Numbered from the stretch's first letter, positions 32,077 through 45,800 are shown. The stretch: 64,000 nucleotides of DNA from Sorghum bicolor (GCF_000003195.3 NC_012876.2:46247276-46311275), one strand, 5' to 3'. Notes: generated by a model from the letters alone, not told the origin. Numbers and translations are program-made.

Positions 32077-32760
32077 AATCAAAACACTTTTAGCATTTGT
32101 TTTTTTATAAATATCAACTTACATTTCTTCATTTAATATTAACGCTGCTATCACTAATACGTAGTAGTACTCCTACTACCCACCACTTCTACTACCCACT
32201 ACTACTCCTACTACCCACCACTACTACTATTGACTAGCTAGTACTACTTAATCAAAACACTTTTAGCATTTTTTTTAAAAAATATCAACTTACATTTCTT
32301 CAGTAAATATTAACGCTGCTATCACTAATATGTAGTAGTACTCCTACTACCCACCACTTCTACTACCCACTACTACTCCTACTACCCACCACTACTACTA
32401 TTGACTAGCTAGTACTACTTAATCAAAACACTTTTAGCATTTTTTTTACAAATATCAACTTACATTTCTTCATTAAATATTAACGCTGCTATCACTAATA
32501 TGTAGTAGTACTCCTACTACCCACCACTTCTACTACCCACTACTACTCCTACTACCCACCACTACTACTATTGACTAGCTAGTACTACTTAATCAAAACA
32601 CTTTTAGCATTTTTTTATAAATATCAACTTACATTTCTTCATTTCATATTAATGCTGCTATCACTAATATGTAGTAGTACTCCTACTACCCACCACTTGT
32701 ACTACCCACTACTACTCCAACTACCCACCACTACTACTACTATTGACTAGCTAGTACTAC
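32077..32760. repeat. ~171-bp tandem array, four copies
   Basis: Copies start at AATCAAAACACTTTTAGCAT at 32077, 32250, 32421 and 32591 (periods 173, 171, 170). Each unit contains a CTACTACCCACCACT-rich half and TTGACTAGCTAGTACTACT. The last copy runs into the microsatellite. Confidence 0.9.
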
Positions 32761-32776
32761 TATTGTTGTTGTGGTT

Positions 32777-33035
<259 letters not shown>

Positions 33036-33040
33036 TACGA

Positions 33041-33340
33041 TGTAACACCCCAAAATTTGCAATTTTCCAAAATAGGATAAATTGTTAAATTGTGTATTTT
33101 TGTGCCCATGAAATATAGGAGAAAAAATATTTTTCATAAAATTAAAATTTACCATGGAACTAGCAACTTGTTTGAGCATGCATGACTTTGCATTTATTGT
33201 GATGAGTGGTTTTGACTAAAGCTTAAAAGGAATTCAAATTTGGTTTTGAAACTATTTTGAAATAGGTTTGTTGTTTTTTAAAAAAAGAAGGGGAAACAGA
33301 AAAATAAAAGGGAAGAACTCCTTCCCTCCCCCGCGGAGTG
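33041..33340 (+). repeat. Element H 5' LTR remnant
   Basis: Matches 34380-34720 with a small internal gap, ending in CTCCCCCGCGG, after which homology to the 3' LTR stops. About 2.8 kb of this LTR, the PBS and all of gag, protease and reverse transcriptase are deleted. 33341-33689 is unrecognised, decayed internal sequence. Confidence 0.85.
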
Positions 33341-33689
33341 ATATCTGTGTAGAACAAAAGAACCTAAAGGGCATCTTTAGGAAGTTGGATTTGAGCTGGT
33401 CACATTGTTGATGGATTTGAGTGAATCAATAGTTATGACTGGGAAAAATGCTATCACTTGAAGGAGAAAAATCCTTTGCGAATGCTCAGGGCATAAAGAG
33501 TGTGCTAGAGGAGTTTAAATGACACTAAAATTTGAAGGGTTGAGTGTTGAACTGGGTGATGTCACTAGTACTGCCAAAGGAGCTCTACTAATTACTCATT
33601 TGGGAACCACAGGAACTGAAAAGATTAATTAGAAGATATGTTGTGAGCTTGTGTGTTGCAGTATGGTACCAGTTATGTTTTCATAGAAC

Positions 33690-34332
33690 AACAATTAGTA
33701 GAGAGCCTTCAGTGGGAGCCTTTTGAAAGCTTGTTTGGATGTAAGTGTAGAACCCTGTTGTTTTGGAATCAAACGGGAGAACACAAGTGTTTGGGCTAGA
33801 AGTTCTAAGTGATGCAGAACAACAGTTGAGAGCGATGAGAGATAATCTGAGGGTGGCACAGTCTCGACATGAGAGTTATGCTGACATCTGAGAAGAGAAT
33901 TAGATCTGAAGTGGGAAACTATGTGTATTTGGAGGTGTCACCTAAGAGAAGTGTGTGGAGGTTTAATATGAAAAGGAAAGTTAGCACCAAGGTATGTCGG
34001 GCCTTTCAAGATGTAAGAAATATGGTACAAAGTGGCTTACGAAATAGAGCTACCTGAAAGTTCAGGAGGAGCGTATGATGTCTACTAGGTGTTTGAACTT
34101 AAAAAGTACTTGCGTGTGTCATAAGAGCAGATATTGTTAGAAGGATTGACTGATAAATCGGATTTCACATACGAAGAGTACACGGTAAGAGTTTTGGAAA
34201 CAATAGGATGGGCTACCAGGAGTTGGATTTTCAGGATGTACAAAGTCCAGTGGAATCAGTGCACCGAAGAGGAGGCTATTTGTAATAGAGAAGAGGATCT
34301 AAGAAAAGCATACACGCTTTGGTTTGAGTAAG
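33690..34332 (+). pseudogene. Integrase C-terminus and chromodomain of element H (decayed)
   Basis: Fragments in more than one frame resemble the end of chromovirus integrase: LFWNQTGEHK, a QSRHESYAD segment, VGNYVYLEVSP (the GDxVxL-like part), then a final frame (34134-34331) with a MYKVQWNQCTEEEAICN segment that matches the chromodomain consensus (YKVxW-x-EEATWE). A stop at 33891 and frame changes near 34060 break it. Chromodomains steer integration to modified chromatin. The frame ends about 50 bp before the 3' LTR. Confidence 0.7.
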
Positions 34333-34365
34333 CACCAACCGAATCTCGAGGACGAGATTCATTTT

Positions 34366-34379
34366 AAGGGGGGTAGAAT
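34366..34379 (+). other. Polypurine tract of element H
   Basis: AAGGGGGGTAGAAT immediately before the LTR, preceded by the paired GACGAGATTC segment. Primes plus-strand DNA synthesis. Confidence 0.75.
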
Positions 34380-37300
34380 TGTAACACCCCAAAATTTGCA
34401 ATTTTCCAAAATAGGATAAATTGTTAAATTGTGTATTTTTGTGCCCATGAAATATAGGAGAAAAAAATATTTTTCTTTAAATTAAAATTTACCATAGGAA
34501 CTAGCAACTTGTTTGAGCATGCATGACTTTGCATTTATTGTGATGAGTGGTTTTGACTAAAGTTTAAAAGGAATTCAAATTTAGTTTTGAAAAATATTTT
34601 GAAATAGGTTTGTTGTTTTTTTTAAAAAAGAATGGGAAATAGAAAAATAAAAAGGGAAGAACCCTCCCCTCTGGTTTTGGCCCAAAGGCCCAACTCCTTC
34701 GCTCCCCCGCGGCCTGCTCCCTTTCTCCCCTTTCTTTCCTCTCTCGCGTGGCCCAAGAGCTTTCCCGGCCCACTACTGAGCAGCCCAGCAGCCGTGCGCC
34801 TCTCCCCTCTGCTGCAGCCGCTAGCAAGCGGGCCCACGCCCCATTTTCGCTGCCAGGTGGGACCCACCTGTCGGGTCTTTCCCCTACCTCGTGTCCAGGC
34901 CGGACTCTGCCCCGAATCAAACACCGGCCGCACGGATCCGCTATGTTGGCTTGCCCCGCAAGTCATGACCCTCTTAAATAGCGGCCTTGGCCTCTTCTAA
35001 ACTCCCTACCCCAACTCTAGAACGAGCAGCCGCCCTAGCCAAGCTAAGAAACCTCGCCGAGATCCACCTCGAGAGCAATCCACCGCTGCGACGCGTTTTG
35101 GTCTCCGTGAGCGACTTGCCGATCTTCTCGCTGCTCTTGTGAAGTCACCGGAGCCCTCCTTTCACGTTTTTGTGTTTTCTGTGCATGGCTAACCCTCACC
35201 GAACCTTGCAGGGGCCCGCCGTCCGCCTTCCTCCGTCGCGAGCGCGCCCGAGCCTCTCTCCGACATCGGTCTTGACCTAGGTAAGTTCGCTTTGAGCTCC
35301 ACTACGCCCCAGTGCAATCGGTTCGCGTTCTACCGCACTAAATCGCTCAAACCGCGAGCGCCGACCAACTCCGGCCATGGCGCCGCCAGGTTTGGCTCCA
35401 ACTCCGGCCGACCATCTCCCATCCCCAACTCTAATCTAATCTTAGCTGTTCAATCGCGATCCGACGGCCCAAATCAGGAGATACCCCTTCGGCCACGCCT
35501 TTTTCAAAAGAACCCCCTGGTTTTTAAAGTTCCAACCCGCAGTCCAAAACGTAATTTTAAAAATACGCTTTCCGATTTTGAAGACGTAAACTCAGTACTC
35601 AGATTCAAAATACGTTTTCAGGAAATTACAAGTTGGCCACTGGTTTTATATTGCTCATAAAATATTCGTTTTAACTCAGATTTGATCCATTCAAATTGCA
35701 TTAGATTCGTAATCACAAGATTTACATGTTAGTCTCACTGTTTTACAAATTTGAAACTTTTTATTTTCGTGATCCTATTTAATTAATTATTTTATTAAAG
35801 GAAATCTTATTTAAATCATAACTTCTTCGTTAGTAGCTCCGATTTTCGTGATCTTTACGTCTGTGTGATCATAGTGCGATATAGATTTGTTTTATAAACT
35901 TTTCATATTTATTTTCTACTGTTGGTGTATTGTTCTAATTATACGTTTGTTTGCTTTGTATGATTGCCTCTGGATGATTGATGTTGATGTGATGACTGAG
36001 TTTAGACGGTGAGTTTTTACGTGGTGATCAAGAAGCAGTTTGTGGAAGGTTTGGAACTAAAAGAAGGATCTAAGTTTCAAGGCAAGTATAGCATGGGATC
36101 ATCCTTGTTTCCTAATAACTTTAATCACACTATTCATATTGCATGTGTCTCCTTGTTAAGGAATTCCTAGTATTGATCTTATACCTTGTCACCTATGGTT
36201 TTGCATTGGGTAGCTTATGCTAGTGCTGCACTAAACCATGATCTTGTAATTTGATTAATGGAATATGCAATAAACATTAAAGATGACTTTTTAGCAACTT
36301 TGGAAAAGAGGGCTGGAGCATTGGGCTATCTTATGGTGCTCTAGTTTCTCCCCATAAGGACTTATCTGTATCTGACCATCCGGGACATACAGTACAACTG
36401 TGAGGGCTACATGGCTCTGGCTTTAGCTCAGTATGAGGACCTTTTCTAGCTTGTTAGTGGTTACCCTTGTGGCGCAAATGGGGAATAGCAGACCGTGGAT
36501 TCCTACGGTTGAATCACATGGACTGACTAATGAAACCAAGCAGCCCTAACTTTTTAGACGAACCTTTGAAAGGCTTCATAGTGAACCCTGCCGGCCTCCC
36601 TAGGAAGGGGTTTAGAGACTCATGACCTTGGGCGAAAGGGTAAATCATGACTCACAGTGAAAGTGTATAACCTCTGCAGAGTGTAAAACTGATATATCAA
36701 CCGTGCTCACGGTCACGAGCAGCCTTGGACCAATACAGAATAAATAATCACTAATGGCAAATTATTAAAGTTATTGTTGTTAATATGTTGCTTATGCTAT
36801 TCTTTATTCACTTTACCTGATCATGAGTTTACTTCGGGACTTGACAACAGTGAAAGTGTACAACCTCTGCAGAGTGCAAAACTGATATATCAACCGTGCT
36901 CACGGTCACGAGCGGCCATGGACCAATACAGAATAAATAATCACTAATGGCAAATTATTAAAGTTATTGTTGTTAATATGTTGCTTATGCTAAACTTGAT
37001 ACTACTCATATGCTAAAAATGTGAGTTTACTTCGCGACTTGACAACTTGATACTACTCATATGCTAAAAATGTGACAACTAAAAGCTACATGCAGTTGAA
37101 CCAGTGTCTAGCCTTTGAGCCTCATGAACCCTATGTTATTCTTGCTGAGTATGAGATGTACTTACGCTTGCCTTTACATTTTATTTCGATAAAAATCCCG
37201 GATGGGTACTAGTTTTCAAGCTTGGAAAAGAGTTTAGGCTTGTGCTCAACCAGTCAGTTGTCCCTGTGGATTTGGAGCTTTCGCCTAAAGGACGGAGTGT

Positions 37301-37461
37301 CTTTCCGCTGTTTTCTATCTAATCTGTATATTTTATACTAAATTCGTTATATATAAGCATTGACTATTGATATTACCCTTATTTGTAGCTATATATGTGA
37401 TTTGACTTCCTAGGCTCACATGTGGTGTGTATCTGGTCTGTTCTTAAAATCGGGTGCTACA
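34380..37461 (+). repeat. Element H 3' LTR (3082 bp)
   Basis: TGTAACACCCC start, GGTGCTACA end. A C-rich block at 34670-35280 contains a TATA-like CTTAAATAGC near 34974. ORFs at 34564-35660 are LTR artefacts. From 35700 onward AT-rich and non-coding. Confidence 0.88.
36655..36991. repeat. 193-bp tandem duplication within the H LTR
   Basis: CAGTGAAAGTGTA at 36655 recurs at 36848. The second copy repeats about 144 bp almost exactly. A following ~50-bp unit (CTTGATACTACTCATATGC) is also doubled near 36996 and 37046. Confidence 0.85.
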
Positions 37462-37496
37462 TACGAGTACTAACATCACCGCTACTACTACAAGAT

Positions 37497-37551
<55 letters not shown>

Positions 37552-37700
37552 ATGGTACTACGAGTACTAACATCACCGCTACTACTACAAGATCTCTAAT
37601 ACCAATTTTGTGTTTTTGTATCTAAAAATATATTCATACTACTACTGATCTCTAATACCAATTTTGATTTTTTGTATATAAAAATATATTCATACTTGTA
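37462..37700. repeat. Right half of the CTA microsatellite split by element H
   Basis: After the TSD the strand resumes GAGTACTAACATCACCGC, CTA repeats (37495-37550), the module again at 37557, then an AT-rich ~60-bp direct repeat (TCTAATACCAATTTTG at 37595 and 37651). Confidence 0.85.
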
Positions 37701-37862
37701 AGACATATTTAGCATAATTACATGGATTGTTCAATGAATTTTTATAATACTATTATTTGGAGTTCTTAATAATGTTTAATGTATTTTTATTTAATTGGCC
37801 CTTTACAAAAATTTCTGCTATTCCCTCCCGTCTCGCCATAATTTTTCCCTCAACCATGCAAA

Positions 37863-39872
37863 ATGAGTGCCAAAAAATTAAAACCGTTGGCCGTCGCCCG
37901 CCACTGTAACCTCCTATACTTATCCCCTAACTCCAAAATTAGATCGTTCAGGATTAGGGATCCACAGCCCCCCGCCGCCACCCCCAGCCCTCTGCAACCG
38001 CACCCAGCCTTCCACCGACGCCCACAGACCTCCGCCGCTCACAAACCAACGCCGACGCCCCTTCCTTCCAAGATGTCCCCGTCACCGCCTCCGTCCCGGA
38101 GGAGGGCTAGGACGCCGAGTCCCTCCACGAGTCCCTCTAGGAGGGCCACCACTTCGCCGCCAACGACGCCACCCTCCACGAGACCATCTTCTCAAAGTAT
38201 CAACGCCACCAGCGAGGCCACCGGCTCTGGCACCAAACAATATCATGAAGCTGACCTCTTTGTGGTTGATGAAGACGGGTCCTCTGAACCCTATCTCAAC
38301 CGGTTTTGTTTTCTTTCGCTGCTGTCTTCATTAATCTAAATCATTATATTAGTGTTTAGTACTACCAGATTCATTGTTGGGGGGGTTAGTATATTTGCCC
38401 GTCACATATTTGTGTTTAGTAGCACTAGATTGTTTGTTGGGGGTTTTAATATATTCATTAAATTAGTGTTTACTGATGCTGCTTTGGTTTCTTTGTCACA
38501 TAGTGAACTTAGCTCCTTAATTCTAATTTGGTTATAATTCAATGTGAAGCTGCCATGTATTTTTATAATAAATTGTAATTTGGTTGTTTTAGTTACATAT
38601 ATTTGCATGTACTTGAATGTTTTCTCAGCACAGCACGGGCACTATTTGCATATACTTGTAATTTGTATTGAGGATCCCAAATTAGTTGAACAATTCACCT
38701 TTTAAAACAATGTCCATTTACTAGTCATTGACTTTTTTATGCAGTGGCACGGGTGAAGTCTGGACTCTTTATTTTCATTGCAAGAATGCAAGTGCAGACA
38801 GAGAGTACGTAATGTTCAAATTAGATAGGGCTCATTTAAATTTGTCGACCTTGTCAACTATTAAGGACCAACTTGGGTTTTTTGTTCGTGACTTCTTATA
38901 CTATAAGAAGCGATGTGGCACAAGTGTAGCTAGTCTACAGCCAATCGATTATATGAAACATACAGAGACTATGATACAAGACAATGACAGTGAGAAGGAA
39001 ATCAGATTAGTACTCTCACAAGAGGAAGAGACCTCTCAACAAGTGAGCATAACACCACTCAAGCGACCAAGGCAGCAGCCGGATGAAGATGAGCATCCAT
39101 TTATGGATGAACCACTAGATGCGTATAAGGTCTGGCTAAAGGAGCTCCCAAAGGAAAAATCCAAAAGTATGTCATCTATTTTATACATATGTTCTTGGTT
39201 GCTGTTTACAATATTAGCATCTATTTTATTATATAACTAACATGTTTTTGTTCACTAACAGATTTAAAGGATGATTTTAGGGAAGATACAGTCCACACAT
39301 ACAAAGAATATTTAAAGATGAAAGGAGACATTCCTGAAATTAGTAACTAATCTTCCTTTTCAACCATCTTTTTCATTACTACTATTTTTCTAAACCACTG
39401 AAGCTTTTCAATTTTTGTGCAGTGGCATTTGTTGAGCAAACTGACAATGATGACATTGTAATTCAAGATGATGAAAGTAATTCAAGCAATGGGACACCAC
39501 CCACAAATAGGCCAAGCCATGCAAGGAAGAAAAAAGAAGAGGGAAATGGTATCTGTGGCGCACATCAATTTTATTTATGGTGTTCACATATCTTAATTTT
39601 CAAGAACATCTAAAGTTTGTTAGTGTCTTTTCGTACAAGGACAAGGCTCCAATGAGCGCAAGAAAAGAGGTCGCGACATTGTGAAAGGTTTATCAATAGC
39701 CACCAAGAGAGTTAAGGAACGCACTCAACGACTCCCAATCGAATTTTCAGAAACGCGTGGGGGTCCTATTGGACCTAACGTCCAGTGCATTTGTGGATGA
39801 GGTTGTACTGTTCACAAGGAAATGGGCCCTACTAGTTGGAGTAGCCAGTTGGATGAATATAAAGGATAATGT
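37863..39872 (+). pseudogene. Five-exon Ptta/En-Spm-type (Transposase_24-like) CACTA gene, 3'-truncated
   Basis: Modelled exons 37863-38302, 38745-39166, 39262-39342, 39423-39548 and 39640-39872. All junctions are GT-AG and phases fit. An alternative in-frame start is ATG 38073. Exon 1 is proline- and serine-rich. Exon 2 has a VWTLYFHCKN...YVMFKLDR region and a KRPRQQPDEDEHPF patch. Exon 5 has RKKRGRD, then a GGPIGPN motif, then after a one-base shift near 39775 a SAFVDEVVLFTRKWAPL segment; this order resembles PF03004 (plant Ptta/En/Spm transposase). The gene would act in CACTA transposition, probably as the DNA-binding or accessory protein. The frame ends where element F begins at about 39873. 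Confidence 0.6.
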
Positions 39873-41178
39873 CAAAAAAGAAAAAGATCCAAATGCAACC
39901 AACACCCAGACTTAGGGTTTTATCTGACAGAAAATTCCACGAGTTTTGGTGTTTGTCTATTTCTACAGGGGGTTATTAGGAAATATGGAGGAAAGGCCCA
40001 CTTGTCAGGTTTACATAGATATATTAATGTGCCCCATAATTTTCTATCATCTAGAAGACTCCAGAAGCCACGGGAACGAACGGGAGGCCGAGCGGGCCCA
40101 GGGGCAGGGCGCCCGCCCTCTCCCCTTGGGTGCCCGCCCTGGCTCAGCAGCCAATCAGGCTCTGTCTCTAGGATTATGCTCCACCGCCTTTGAGGATCAA
40201 GGAAAACCATGCAATTAAGGTCGGTTTGATCCGACGGCCCACATTCATTTGGAAGGGCTATATAAGAGGACCCCTGGCCCTTTGAGGAGGCACCTCTACG
40301 ATTCCCTATTCATTATTCATAGATAGAGTAAAAGCTAGGGTTTGGAGATGAGAGCTCTCCTCTCTTCTCTAAACTAGAGTAGATCTAGATAGTAGCGAGA
40401 TGGAGAGCGAGGGAAGATTGGAGGAGAGGCCGGCCTGTCAGTTCTTCCTCCGAATGTACTTTGCCATGATCAAGCTCTAATCAAGCTTGCTCATGGGATG
40501 ACTCTGGTAATCTACTTCTATTTCATTATGCAATTACTTTTCATGTATGTTCTGGTTCACAACTCTTTTGAGTACTTTTAATCTATAGGACCCTATAAGA
40601 TAGAGTTGTAGTATAGGTGTAAGCGTGGTGCTTAGACCTAGATTACTTGTGGATATCCCCTGTCTAGCCAGATCGTGTGGTAGGCTGCTTATGTGACAGC
40701 TACATTGGTCCTCTGTAGTCCACCTCCCGTTAGCAGGACTGGTAGGGTTTATCGGCCTATGGATAAGCATCCTTTGTGGTGTATTCTTATCACGTGGTTC
40801 ATCCCAGACATAGACATACCCCTTTGAAGTAGAGAAACCATAGTTATCCTCTCTATTCTCCTACCATCGCCCATATACTAGATTGCTCTACTCTCTATTC
40901 CCATATTATCACCCATTGTTATCTTAGCTTTAATATTGTTCTTATTCAATTCTACCATCTTTCCTACTTACACCTACCTAACTATCTAGGTTAAGTTAGA
41001 GCGTAGATCAGTTCCCTCGTTTCCCTATGGATACGATAAAACCTTTAACCGGGTAAAAGCTACAATGGTATCCGTGCGCTTGCAGATTTATCTGTGTGCG
41101 TATAAATACCATAGTACACTCTAGTGCCATCCTGGGGATGACAACCTAGTATTCAAGTGGTGTTAGCAAGTGTCAACA
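39873..41178 (+). repeat. Element F 5' LTR (5'-truncated)
   Basis: Ends AGTGTCAACA before the PBS. TATATAAG at 40259-40266 (repeated at 47009-47016 in the 3' LTR) is the likely promoter. GC-rich GGGCGCCCGCCCT-like segment near 40107-40140 is also seen in E. Confidence 0.88.
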
Positions 41179-41185
41179 AGCTTTT

Positions 41186-41203
41186 TGGCGCCGTTGCCGG
41201 GGA
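41186..41203 (+). other. Primer binding site of element F (tRNA-Asp type)
   Basis: TGGCGCCGTTGCCGGGGA, 18 nt, complementary to the 3' end of plant tRNA-Asp(GTC) as I know it. Seven bases separate it from the LTR. Confidence 0.85.
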
Positions 41204-41335
41204 AACAGTTGCTGAGTTGACTACGAACTAGCTTAATAATTTTCTAAAATAATAAAAAAAAATATTTTTCCTTTTATCTTTTGCCTTATCTTTGCTATTC
41301 TTTCTTCTTATCTAATCCTTGATCTCTGGTCTATC

Positions 41336-42898
41336 ATGAATTCAAACATGTCTATCTATGAATTTCATAGTCCTACGGGCACACATCTCGAACCACCAAA
41401 ATCTTCAAAGCCTATCATAGCAACTAATTTTGAGATAGACCCCGAATACATAGAATTTGTTCAAAATCAACATTTCTCAGGAGAAGGTGAGGAAAACTCA
41501 TACACACACCTAAGAGAGTTTTATCGAGTCTGTGACCTCCTTCGCATAGAAGGCATGTCCGATGAGACCCTTAAATGGAAGCTCTTTCCGTTCTCTTTAA
41601 CAGGAAAAGCTAGACATTGGTACAAACTCAAAGTAGGGAGTGTTCATGGAGATTGGAAGGAGTTATATAATAGTTTTCTTTTTAAATATATTCCAATCTC
41701 CAAAGTGGAGGAACTTTGGCGTGAGATTATTTCTTTTAGACAACTGGAAGAAGAATCTCTTAGCAAATCATGGGACCGCTTTATTAACCTTACTCTCACT
41801 GGCCCAAAGCTTTCTATTCTAGAAGTTCTTCTAATTCACTTTTTTGAGGGCCTTAGTAGGGAAAATAAGCAAACCATGAATACAACCTCTAGAGGATCCT
41901 TCTATCACCTACCTGCCAGTGAAGCTAGGGATTTAATTGATTCATTGAGTGGAAAGTTTCCTAGCATTTATGTCCCTGAGGAAGAGAAAGAACCAGTTCC
42001 TAGACAAGAAGAAGAAGTTTCGATAGCCAGATCACAACCACTTCAATCCCAAACTTTAGCTATCGATTCTAAACCATCAATACCCCAAAATTCTCCAAGG
42101 GAGGATGGAATTCCGACCTTAAATCTTTCAGATGCTGATGGTTTAGACTTCTGGTTCCATAAGAGACCTTCAAGCAGGGATAATTCAAATCCTTGCAATA
42201 ATGGTTCTCTTAGAGAATGTCCTAGTTCCTGTTATGAAGAAGTCGAGGATGACATATCAAGTGAAGGAGAGCTAAGCCATATAGAAAATTCTATCTGCTC
42301 CCCTTCCATGTTCACAAGTTCTAAATCCATCATTAACCTTAGAGATCCCTCTTATCCCTCTCCTTTCTAGTCTCATGAGGATCCTAGCAATTCACCAAGA
42401 CGACCAAACCATAGGAGTCATGAAGACCATAAGGATGGCATGTCAAGTAATGCCATAGAAGGAGAGCTAAGACATATAGAAAATTCTAACACCTCCCCTT
42501 TCCTGATCACAAGTTCTAAATGGCTAGAATGTGTAGAATGGATGGACAAGGAAGAAGCCTTAATGGATTCTGACTTTGGGTCAATTTCAAATGGTGAGTT
42601 CTTGACTCCCTTTGAAGATGAGATTCATCCAACTACTAAAGAGGACATAGGTGAGACCAATCTAGGAGAAACTCCAAACATTCACATTGGAGACAGAGAT
42701 AACATTAATGAGCATGGAATTTATTTCATAGCCACTTCGTTTACTCCATGCTCATTTGCAACATCTTCCCAATCTATTGGTCTCTCCAACATCACCACAT
42801 TTGAGATCTCCAACCCCCTCTTCCTTTCTATTTATAAAAACTTTAAAAGGGCGGTTGTCAATGCATATGTCTATAATAAATATTGCAGATCTCGTTGA
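41336..42898 (+). pseudogene. gag: gag-like protein of element F (one in-frame stop)
   Basis: One frame of 521 codons from ATG 41336 to TGA 42896-42898, interrupted only by TAG at 42368-42370. Residues ~45-200 are a capsid-type gag region (YRVCDLLRIEGMSDETLKWKL, FPFSLTGKARHWY, SKSWDRF). The remainder is acidic and serine-rich and contains an internal duplication: GELSHIENSICSP before the stop and GELRHIENSNTSP after it. No CCHC zinc knuckle, protease or other pol domain follows. It would build particles for RNA copied by another element's enzymes. Confidence 0.75.
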
Positions 42899-45800
42899 GT
42901 TGATCTTGATATAGGTCAGCGTTGGAAGGGAAACCACTTCGCCGACATAAATTGATGGTTTCCCAAGGACAAGCTTAGTGTCCTAAAATAAGCACTGATC
43001 AGATTGTAACATGTGCTTTCAATTATTTACAACATTACCTTGTGTATTAATCATATAAGGATAATTGTAAAAATATTCCTTCGGGTATTCTTGTCACTAA
43101 CCTTTCCAGGATTGTAGCAAGAAGATTGGATGAATGACAAGCACAAGGTATGTCCAACCAATCATCATACAACATTGAACTAAATCCAAACTTGAATTTT
43201 GCAAAATTCAAGCTTGGGGGAGTACTTTACATAAAAACATCCTTTGCCATGTTGCTATGTTGGTTGTCCCTACCTTTGAGACATGCTCAATTTGTTAAAT
43301 ACTAATCACACTACTTGAGTAGATCTCTATAAATGCTCTCATGCTACCTTTATTTGCTTTAGTATATGACTAGGTTTGGAGTAGTTTCATTTATCTCTTA
43401 AATAAGCATGGTGCTTAGTTTAGGAATGATGATCTTACTTCCAAGGGATTTTAAATTAAGCATGGTGCTTAGGTTAAAATGCCCTCCTAAATCAAATTAG
43501 ACATGGTGTCTAGGTTGATTTTTGAGCCGATAGTATGCTATAGTAGCTATTTAATATTTTGTTGGACTAGCCCCTGCAGGAAAACTTTCAATATCGACCT
43601 GGGAAGTCCTGAGATAAACTCACATTAGAGACAAAGAGAGAAACACATCAAGTTTAACAATTTACACAAGGAAGACATAGCTCATAAGAGATGATCCATG
43701 GAGGGTGGCACAAACACGATGCACAACCGCTAAGAAAGGTAAGCTTCCACAAAGTGATACTGTACCATCACTCTTCAAGTAAGGTAACATCTTAAGGTAC
43801 TTGACTATCACTTTTATAAGCTTCTCCTTGGTTCTGGCATTCACATAAATAAAGAGACAAACATATATGATTTATAACTCCAACTTAACCAACCCAACTG
43901 ATTCAGCATGTTTACTCCTTTAATCTTTGTTCTTAGTACTACCTCCATGATCCCACACTCCTAATCATGTGAGCTAAAATGGTGCACATTCAATCTTTGG
44001 GACGATATAAAGAAAAAGACATATACATAGATAGATAATCTTTCCATAAGGTTGAGCGATCTGGTCTGACAAAAGTTTTAAATGACCCATCATCTTTGTC
44101 TTGCTCCCTATGCTTAAGGATAGAGAAGAAGAAATATACTTTTGGTTCTGTTGGTGTTTTCCATCAACAGGACCCATGCACTTGATCTCTGCCTTGTCTC
44201 TATGAGCAGGACACATTTTGAGAAACATGGAGGATTTTTCAACTCCCAGACTCTACCAAGTGAAGGACGTGGATCTACGAGCACAAACACACTGAGGAAG
44301 ATACTACCAACGCCGCACTTCGAACTGCTGGGCAAACGAAGAACATGGGTGACACCATATCAAGAGGAGCAGACGTCAAGGTCCACACCTGAATCAAATG
44401 ACGCACCTAAAGAATGAACACGGTGAGAAGTCTTGTTCAGAAGACTTAAAACATTGAACCCTCGCTAAAAGGTAAAATCGGTAGTTATCCATACTTATCC
44501 TTTCTGCATTCTCTTTTCCCTTAAATTATTTACTTTCCTTAAATGGCTTGTTAGTTAATCATGCTATCTTGAAAAGAAAATAAAAAATGTTAAAAATAGT
44601 AAGCCCCATGTGAGTATGCTCGTGGCATAAAACCCATAAGTACATTCACTGTGGTGGCATAAAAATAAAATAAATATATTCCTATCCTATAGAAATTAAA
44701 ATATAAAAATAAATTTATGATCCTACGAAAGAGAGTAATATTTATTAGAGGAAGCTCAACATGATAAAGGCAACGAGATTTTATGCTAACACTTAACCAG
44801 TTCCACAAAGCTTTGTTGTCTATTTGAGCTCCATAGAATTCAAGGATCAAAGAAGACTAGCAGACGGAGGACATCCTAATCGGTGTCAGGGTGATGCCGA
44901 CATTCAAATACATCTCCGCCACCTGCTAGCTATATCAGAAGAAATTATGTCAAAATCTAGCTTGGGGGAGAGCACCCCCATTTATCCAGCTAAGTGTTTA
45001 TATTTGTGTTTATACTTTACTCAAACAATAAAAAGATGCATAATCATAAAAACCCAAATAAAGATTTTGTGCTTATATCTTTGCTTAGTTTGCTAAATAA
45101 ATAAATAAAGTGTCTATGCCAAATGGAACTCCAATGATAAACTCTTACATTGATATGATGAATAGTTGCTCTGCCAAGTACCTAGTTTTGAAATTTGAGC
45201 TCTCTCTCAAGTTTAGGCATAACTGTTATAATTTAAAGCTTGCTCTAAACCTAAACTTGTGGGAAGTGTACCTGATCAAAAGTCTAAGTTGTTAACGAAT
45301 ATGATATGGGAAGGTTGAGCTGTTGTTTATCTGTTCCTAGAGATACTAGAATTCTGGAGAATTTTATCTTTGAAAATCTTTAAAATGTTGCATGATGAGT
45401 TCCTGTTTGATGAGAGTTTAAAATTCTACAACAGCCATATATACATGCTTATTAGACAATGAACCACACATTTACTTTTTACTACTTATAAGCATTGAGT
45501 GTGGTCAAGCTGTGTAGACCCTTAGGAGCTTGTCATGCAGTTAAAATCAAGATTCACTTGCACGTGCACTCATACATGCTGCTTCTACTCCGGAAGTACG
45601 CATCCACATACATCCACTCCTTTCCATCTCCAGACTCACCCAAAATTATTCTACTCCTATCAAGGAGAGAATAGCCCAAAACATTATCCTATCCCTGTCA
45701 TTCCCTGTGAAATAAATGGTCAAGATATTTTGGTTACTACCACTTGCTACATTATTCGAGGAGGGTGAGTGCTCTGAAATAAAGTGAATACGAGCAAACA

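Larger units (their letters stand above)
33041..37461 (+). mobile_element. Element H: chromovirus (Tekay-like) gypsy element, mostly deleted internally
   Basis: Both ends have TSD tacga (33036-33040 and 37462-37466). The 3' LTR is full (34380-37461, 3082 bp, TGTAACACCCC...GGTGCTACA). The 5' LTR keeps only about its first 300 bp (33041-33340), then jumps to the end of pol. Tekay-type placement rests on the LTR start, the GACGAGATTC-PPT arrangement and the chromodomain-like end of integrase. Confidence 0.88.

Noticed and set aside
34564..35660. ORFs of 77-122 codons on both strands
   Set aside because: Located in the H 3' LTR in a C-rich segment; no conserved motif.
39860..39880. Target duplication for element F
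   Set aside because: The 5' LTR lacks its first ~45 bp, so the true left boundary and duplicate are gone.
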